From assembly GCA_002862805.1 (NCBI GenBank), contig PKEA01000016.1, positions 62,001 through 126,000 of the forward strand: 64,000 nt of DNA. The letters run 5' to 3'. Every line of letters begins with the position of its first letter. Within the stretch, counting starts at the first letter, position 1. This DNA comes from Flavobacteriaceae bacterium. GTDB taxonomy: Bacteria; Bacteroidota; Bacteroidia; Flavobacteriales; Flavobacteriaceae. The notes beneath the pieces are model-generated. The model had not been told where the DNA came from, did not search any database, and saw only the letters and a list, made by a program, of their open reading frames with translations. The translations under genes were made by a program, and so were the position numbers. Positions 59,343 through 64,000 of this stretch are shown here, piece after piece.

Positions 59343-61190
59343 TTATTCAAAACTTTGCATCATTACTAATTTGGCATAAGCTCCATCTTTAGCTAGTAAT
59401 TCAGTATGTGTTCCTTGCTCTACAATTTGACCTTTTTGCATTACAACAATGCTATCCGCTTTTTGAATAGTAGATAAACGGTGAGCAATTACAATTGAAG
59501 TTCTATTTTGCATCATGTTTTCAAGAGCAATTTGAACAAATTTTTCACTTTCAGTATCCAATGCTGAAGTTGCTTCGTCTAAAATCATTATAGGAGGATT
59601 TTTTAAAACAGCTCTAGCAATTGATAAACGTTGTTTTTGTCCGCCCGATAATTTTCCACCTGCATCACCAATATTGGTTTCAATACCATTTGGCAACTCT
59701 TTTACAAACTCGTAGGCATTTGCAATTTTTAATGCTTCAATAATTTCCTCATCTGTTACATTTTCTTTTCCAAGCGTAATGTTGTTTTTAATAGTGTCGT
59801 TAAATAATATAGAGTCTTGTGTTACAAGTCCTAATAAGTTTCTTAACGAATGAATATCTAAATCTTTAATATCTACACCGTCAATTTTAATTGTTCCTTC
59901 ATTTACATCGTAAAAACGAGTCAGTAAATTTGCAATAGTACTTTTTCCAGAGCCCGATTGTCCAACTAATGCAATCGTTTTTCCTTTAGGAACGGTAAGC
60001 GAAAAGTGTTTCAAAACGTATTCGTCTTCGTATTTAAAATTGATACTTTCAATGGTGATTTTATCTATAAATCCAGTTGCTACAATAGCATTTTCTTTTG
60101 ATGTAATTGTGTTTTCTGTTTCTAAAACCTCAAAAACACGTTCAGCAGCAGCTAATCCGTTTTTTACCTGATATGAAGCTTTTGAAATTGCTTTTGCAGG
60201 AGTAAGAATGTTGTAAGCTAATCCCATATAAGCAATGAATTTAGAACCTTCTAGAAGAGGAGAGCCATCGGCAAAAGTTTCTACTAAAACCATATTTCCT
60301 CCATACCAAAGTAAAATTGCAATGACTACAATTCCCATAAATTCACTCATAGGTGATGAAAGGTTGTTTTTTCTTCCAATACTATTTGTTAATTTATATA
60401 ATTTTTGAATAGAATTATTGAATTTTGTAGTAAAACTTTCTTCAGCATTATAACTTTTAACTACTTTTAATCCGCCTAAAGTTTCTTCAACAATTGAAAT
60501 TAAATAGCCGTTTTCATTTTGTGCTTTTTTTGACTTTGCCTTTAGCGTTTTTCCAATTTTTGAAATAATAAAACCAGAAATTGGAATAAAAATAAATACA
60601 AATAGAGTTAATTTAAAGCTAATAACAACCATAGCTCCAATTGTAAAAACAATGGTCATAGGTTCTTTAATAACTAATTCTAAAATATTAAAAAAAGAAT
60701 TTTTCACTTCATTTACGTCGCCAAGCATACGAGCCATAACGTCTCCTTTTCTTTTCTCAGAATAATACGAAACTGGAAGACTTATTATTTTGTCGAACAT
60801 TTTATTTCTTATATCTCTTAAAACACCATTTTTAATAAGCATTAAATGATTTAAAGCAATATAGTTGAAAATGTTTTTTAGTAAAAAAGTGATTATTATT
60901 ATTGTAACTACTAGTAAAAGAGCATATTGTGGGCCTCTTTCGTCGGTTAGTTTGGTTATGTAATAATATAAATAATCATTTCCATAGCTTGTGATGTTCC
61001 AAATAGAAGTAAATACTGGCTTTTTTACTACTTTTTCTACATCCTTAAAAAGTACATCGAGCATTGGAATTAAAGCAATAAAAGATAAAGTGCTAAAAAG
61101 CGCATAAAGAATATTGAAGACAATATTCATTATAACATTAGCTTTATAAGGCTTTAAAAAAGGAGTTATTTTTTTAATATTTTCGTCCAT
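59343..61190 (-). CDS. ABC transporter, ATP-binding/permease fusion (MsbA-like)
   Basis: A half-transporter exporter of the MsbA/lipid-A flippase type. The six-helix transmembrane domain (about 15-330) is followed by the nucleotide-binding domain with Walker A LVGQSGSGKSTI, signature LSGGQKQRLSIARA, Walker B PIMILDEATSALD and the H-loop AHRLSTI. At 615 residues it is complete. Substrate is inferred only from family (lipid or lipid-linked sugar). It shares one base with the phospho-sugar mutase stop (TAATG). Confidence 0.92.
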   Translation of the reverse strand: MDENIKKITPFLKPYKANVIMNIVFNILYALFSTLSFIALIPMLDVLFKDVEKVVKKPVFTSIWNITSYGNDYLYYYITKLTDERGPQYALLLVVTIIIITFLLKNIFNYIALNHLMLIKNGVLRDIRNKMFDKIISLPVSYYSEKRKGDVMARMLGDVNEVKNSFFNILELVIKEPMTIVFTIGAMVVISFKLTLFVFIFIPISGFIISKIGKTLKAKSKKAQNENGYLISIVEETLGGLKVVKSYNAEESFTTKFNNSIQKLYKLTNSIGRKNNLSSPMSEFMGIVVIAILLWYGGNMVLVETFADGSPLLEGSKFIAYMGLAYNILTPAKAISKASYQVKNGLAAAERVFEVLETENTITSKENAIVATGFIDKITIESINFKYEDEYVLKHFSLTVPKGKTIALVGQSGSGKSTIANLLTRFYDVNEGTIKIDGVDIKDLDIHSLRNLLGLVTQDSILFNDTIKNNITLGKENVTDEEIIEALKIANAYEFVKELPNGIETNIGDAGGKLSGGQKQRLSIARAVLKNPPIMILDEATSALDTESEKFVQIALENMMQNRTSIVIAHRLSTIQKADSIVVMQKGQIVEQGTHTELLAKDGAYAKLVMMQSFE

Positions 61191-62917
61191 TAGTTCAATT
61201 GCATTGACGCAATAATATTTTTAATTTTTAAATCTAGTTTTTCTTCAGTTGTAATTGCTTTTTCAATACTATCTAATGGTGTATTTACACTAAAATAGAA
61301 CTTAATTTTTGGTTCGGTTCCACTTGGTCGTGCACAAATTTTACTTCCGTCTTCTAAATAGTAAATTAATACGTTTGATTTTGGAATTGAAATATCAAAT
61401 TCTTCTTCGTTCATAAAATCATAACCTTTCGAACTTTGATAATCTTCAATACAAATAACACGTTGGTCGTTGATTTCTTTCATTGGATTCTCACGTAAAT
61501 CCACCATCATTTGCTTGATTTCGTTTGCGCCTTCAATACCTTTTTTGGTAATTGAAATTAAATGTTCTTTATAAAAACCTAAATCGGTATATAAATTTAG
61601 TAACTCTTTATATAAAGAACTTCCGCTTGCTTTTGCTTGAGCCGCAATTTCGCAAACCAATAATGTAGCTCCAACAGCATCTTTATCACGTACTTTATCA
61701 CCCACCATAAATCCGAAACTTTCTTCGCCACCGCCAATAAATTCTTGATTAGGGAAATCTTTAATGAATTTTGCAATCCATTTAAATCCGGTTAAACCTA
61801 CTTTACATTCTACATCATAAGCCGAAGCTAATTCCAGCATCATTGGTGTACTTACAATTGTAGAGCCAATAAATTGATTGCCGTTTATTTTTCTGCTGCG
61901 TTTCCATTGTTCTAATAAAAAAGCAGTCATGATAACCATGGTTTGGTTACCATTTAATAATTTCATTTTTCCGTCTAAATCTCTAACAGCAACTCCAAGT
62001 CGGTCACTATCAGGATCAGTTCCTACTACAATATCTGCATTTGTTTTTTCTGCTAAAGCTAGAGCCATTGTAAGCGCTTCTGGTTCTTCAGGGTTTGGCG
62101 ACTTTACTGTTGGAAAATCTCCGTTTGGAACCGCTTGTTCCGCAACAATTTCAACATTATCATATCCGGCTTTAGTTAAAACATCTGGAATTAATTTTAT
62201 AGAAGTCCCGTGAAGTGAAGTGAAAACAATTTTTAAGTTGTCTTTAGCAGCTTTTGGTGTATTGAAACTAGCATTTTCAATGGTTGAAGTTGTAAAAGCT
62301 TCATCAATTTTAGTGTCAACATATTCAATTAAACTTTCGTTTGCTTCAAATTTTATGTCGCTGTATTGTAAACTGTCAATAAGTTGAATAATTTCTCCAT
62401 CTTGTGGTGGCACTAATTGTCCACCATCTTGCCAATATACTTTGTAACCGTTGTATTCTGGTGGGTTATGAGAAGCGGTTAATACAATTCCTGCATGACA
62501 TTTTAAATAACGAACAGCAAATGAAAGTTCTGGTGTTGGTCGTAACTCTGAAAATAAATACACTTTAATTCCGTTTGCCGAAAATACATCCGCCACTACT
62601 TTTGCAAGTGTGTCACTATTATGACGACAATCGAAAGCAATAGCAACTTTTAATTCTTCGTTAGGGAATGATTTTTTTAAATAATCAGATAAACCTTGCG
62701 TGTTTTTTCCTAAAGTATATTTGTTGATACGATTGGTTCCAACGCCCATTATTCCTCGCATTCCACCCGTTCCAAACTCTAAATTTTTATAAAAACTATC
62801 TTCCAGTGCTTTTGGAGCTGAAGTCATCATTTTTTCAATTTCTGCTTGTGTTTGCTGGTCAAAAGTTGGCGTAAGCCATTCGTTTACTTTATTTAATATG
62901 TCTTGTTCTATGTGCAT
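61190..62917 (-). CDS. Phospho-sugar mutase (phosphoglucomutase/phosphomannomutase family)
   Basis: Interconverts hexose 1- and 6-phosphates through a phosphoserine intermediate. The active-site loop is TASHNPPEYNGYKVY with the phosphoserine, the metal loop is GTDPDSDRLG, the sugar loop GGEESFGF and the C-terminal phosphate loop ARPSGTEPKIKFY. At 575 residues it is complete. Whether it prefers glucose or mannose is not inferable. It belongs to a run of sugar/lipid genes (GT2, mutase, ABC). Confidence 0.95.
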   Translation of the reverse strand: MHIEQDILNKVNEWLTPTFDQQTQAEIEKMMTSAPKALEDSFYKNLEFGTGGMRGIMGVGTNRINKYTLGKNTQGLSDYLKKSFPNEELKVAIAFDCRHNSDTLAKVVADVFSANGIKVYLFSELRPTPELSFAVRYLKCHAGIVLTASHNPPEYNGYKVYWQDGGQLVPPQDGEIIQLIDSLQYSDIKFEANESLIEYVDTKIDEAFTTSTIENASFNTPKAAKDNLKIVFTSLHGTSIKLIPDVLTKAGYDNVEIVAEQAVPNGDFPTVKSPNPEEPEALTMALALAEKTNADIVVGTDPDSDRLGVAVRDLDGKMKLLNGNQTMVIMTAFLLEQWKRSRKINGNQFIGSTIVSTPMMLELASAYDVECKVGLTGFKWIAKFIKDFPNQEFIGGGEESFGFMVGDKVRDKDAVGATLLVCEIAAQAKASGSSLYKELLNLYTDLGFYKEHLISITKKGIEGANEIKQMMVDLRENPMKEINDQRVICIEDYQSSKGYDFMNEEEFDISIPKSNVLIYYLEDGSKICARPSGTEPKIKFYFSVNTPLDSIEKAITTEEKLDLKIKNIIASMQLN

Positions 62918-62934
62918 TTTGTATTCTTATATGT

Positions 62935-63876
62935 TTAGATTTCTTCAGAAATCTTATATCGTTCTTCGTTGTTTTTGGTACGTAAAATAATTTCACCTAA
63001 AAAACCAGCTAGAAAAAATTGAGTACCAATTATCATGGTTACTAATGAAATGTAAAATTGTGGTCTATCGGTAATTAACCTTCCAGATGTGTTGATGAAA
63101 AGTTTGTCGATTCCTAAATAAAAAGCAAAAGCAAAACCAATCATAAACATTAAAACGCCTAATGCACCAAATAAATGCATTGGTCTTTTCCCAAATTTAG
63201 AAATAAACCAAATGGTAATTAAGTCTAAAAAACCATTAATGAATCGTTCCATTCCAAATTTGGTTGAACCGTATTTTCTAGCTTGATGCTGTACAATTTG
63301 TTCTCCAATTTTTGAAAATCCTGCATTTTTTGCTAAAACTGGAATATAACGATGCATTTCGCCTGATACTTCAATATTTTTCACAACTTCATTTCGGTAG
63401 GCTTTTAGTCCACAATTAAAATCATTCAATTGAACGCCTGAAGTTTTTCGGGCAGCCCAATTGAACAGTTTTGAAGGCATATTTTTACCAATTACTGAAT
63501 CGTATCGTTTCTTTTTCCAACCCGAAACTAAATCGAATTTTTCAGTAATAATTTTATTGTATAAAGCTGGAATTTCTTCCGGACTGTCTTGTAAATCAGC
63601 ATCCATAGTAATTACAACATCGCCTTTTACTTTGGCAAAACCAGCATGCAAAGCCTGACTTTTACCGTAATTGCGTAAAAAACGAATTCCTTTTACGTTT
63701 GGATTTTCTTTTGAAAGCTTGTCAATTATAGACCAAGAAGCATCTGTACTTCCATCATCTATAAACAATATTTCATAAGAAAAGTTATGAGTGTTCATAA
63801 CTTTTACAATCCAATTGTGTAATTCGGGTAACGATTCTTGCTCGTTTAATAAGGGAATAACTATGGATAAATTCAT
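62935..63876 (-). CDS. GT2 glycosyltransferase, polyprenyl-phosphate type, with C-terminal TM helices
   Basis: A family 2 glycosyltransferase related to dolichol/undecaprenyl-phosphate mannosyl- or glucosyltransferases (GtrB/ArnC type). Marks are the N-terminal IVIPLLNEQESLPELHNW, the nucleotide-sugar DxD motif in TMDADLQDSPEE, the catalytic region DFNCGLKAYRNEV, and ARKYGSTKFG. Two C-terminal helices (about 235-258 and 270-295) anchor it in the membrane. The substrate is probably a polyprenyl phosphate, an inference from this domain layout. The gene starts immediately after the stop of the following minus-strand partial gene. Confidence 0.92.
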   Translation of the reverse strand: MNLSIVIPLLNEQESLPELHNWIVKVMNTHNFSYEILFIDDGSTDASWSIIDKLSKENPNVKGIRFLRNYGKSQALHAGFAKVKGDVVITMDADLQDSPEEIPALYNKIITEKFDLVSGWKKKRYDSVIGKNMPSKLFNWAARKTSGVQLNDFNCGLKAYRNEVVKNIEVSGEMHRYIPVLAKNAGFSKIGEQIVQHQARKYGSTKFGMERFINGFLDLITIWFISKFGKRPMHLFGALGVLMFMIGFAFAFYLGIDKLFINTSGRLITDRPQFYISLVTMIIGTQFFLAGFLGEIILRTKNNEERYKISEEI

Positions 63877-64000
63877 TTATTCTAAATGTGAAGGTTTACT
63901 TTTAAATATTGCAGCTAAAATTAAACCGAATATTGCAGAAAATAATATACTAAATACTGAACCTTTTAATTGAGCAACAACATCAAATTGATTTTCTTCT
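63877..64000 (-). CDS. C-terminal fragment of a small membrane protein (possible DUF4199)
   Basis: The last 40 codons of a gene running off the window end. The visible protein includes the hydrophobic helix SVFSILFSAIFGLILAAIF followed by KSKPSHLE, the usual C-terminal layout of DUF4199 proteins, which commonly precede a GT2 gene in Flavobacterium. The stop codon abuts the GT2 start with no gap, so the genes are probably coupled. Family assignment is tentative because only the tail is present. Confidence 0.6.
   Translation of the reverse strand, partial: EENQFDVVAQLKGSVFSILFSAIFGLILAAIFKSKPSHLE

Overview
The window is AT-rich chromosomal DNA from a member of the Bacteroidota, almost certainly family Flavobacteriaceae and close to Flavobacterium. 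The evidence is the set of lineage-typical families (DUF4290, DUF5686 with a carboxypeptidase-regulatory domain, DUF2279, START-like protein, a roughly 480-residue GAPDH, mitochondrial-type aconitase next to AcnB), a 6S RNA beside zapA, and Bacteroidota promoters of the form TTG-N19/21-TAnnTTTG. Three of the four two-box promoters found fit that form with no mismatch in the boxes. There is no rRNA, prophage, IS element or CRISPR array; this is ordinary core chromosome with a few small accessory or repeat-driven features.

Layout. 1-3.6 kb: 3' part of a MoxR ATPase, two unrecognised envelope proteins and an acyltransferase. 3.9-9.1 kb: acnB and acnA in tandem, each with its own terminator. 9.1-13.7 kb: a secreted protein, a Crp/Fnr regulator, long-form GAPDH and an HtrA/DegP protease. 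13.8-17.9 kb: dapF, GNAT, mltG, DUF2279 protein and a muramidase-like protein, giving a cell-wall theme. 17.9-21.1 kb: RsmI-like methylase, low-Mr tyrosine phosphatase, dnaA, and a thioesterase across the dnaA upstream region (a candidate oriC). 21.1-32.4 kb: YigZ, DMT transporter, HAD hydrolase, ribD, GNAT, prmC, ABC permease, hisS, Dus, DEAD-box helicase and a DNase I-like protein. 32.5-35.0 kb: a two-component pair and tRNA-Met. 35.2-44.2 kb: START-like protein, class IV aminotransferase, YqgE, HU, fmt, recQ, then DUF493-DUF4290-murA and a TSUP permease. 44.2-49.4 kb: envelope proteins and aroQ. 49.4-53.4 kb: xerD, a ParE-type toxin-antitoxin pair, rny, 6S RNA, zapA and a coiled-coil partner. 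53.6-64 kb: M23 peptidase, TonB-dependent receptor, lipoprotein, DUF2971, then an envelope/sugar operon (ABC exporter, phospho-sugar mutase, GT2, DUF4199-like).

Most notable points. (1) Five tandem arrays with different sequences all have a 7-bp period. Two lie inside the prmC coding sequence, where a change in copy number would shift the frame, and prmC also carries a fragment of what looks like a Flavobacterium dispersed repeat. (2) MurA has Asp in place of the fosfomycin-target Cys. (3) A toxin-antitoxin cassette is bracketed by two near-identical copies of one terminator. (4) A well-folded 6S RNA sits between zapA and rny. (5) The leader of acnB contains a stretch resembling the first codons of acnA. 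(6) Promoters and terminators are packed so tightly that some overlap each other or a neighbouring coding sequence. I did not find a clearly new multi-gene system.
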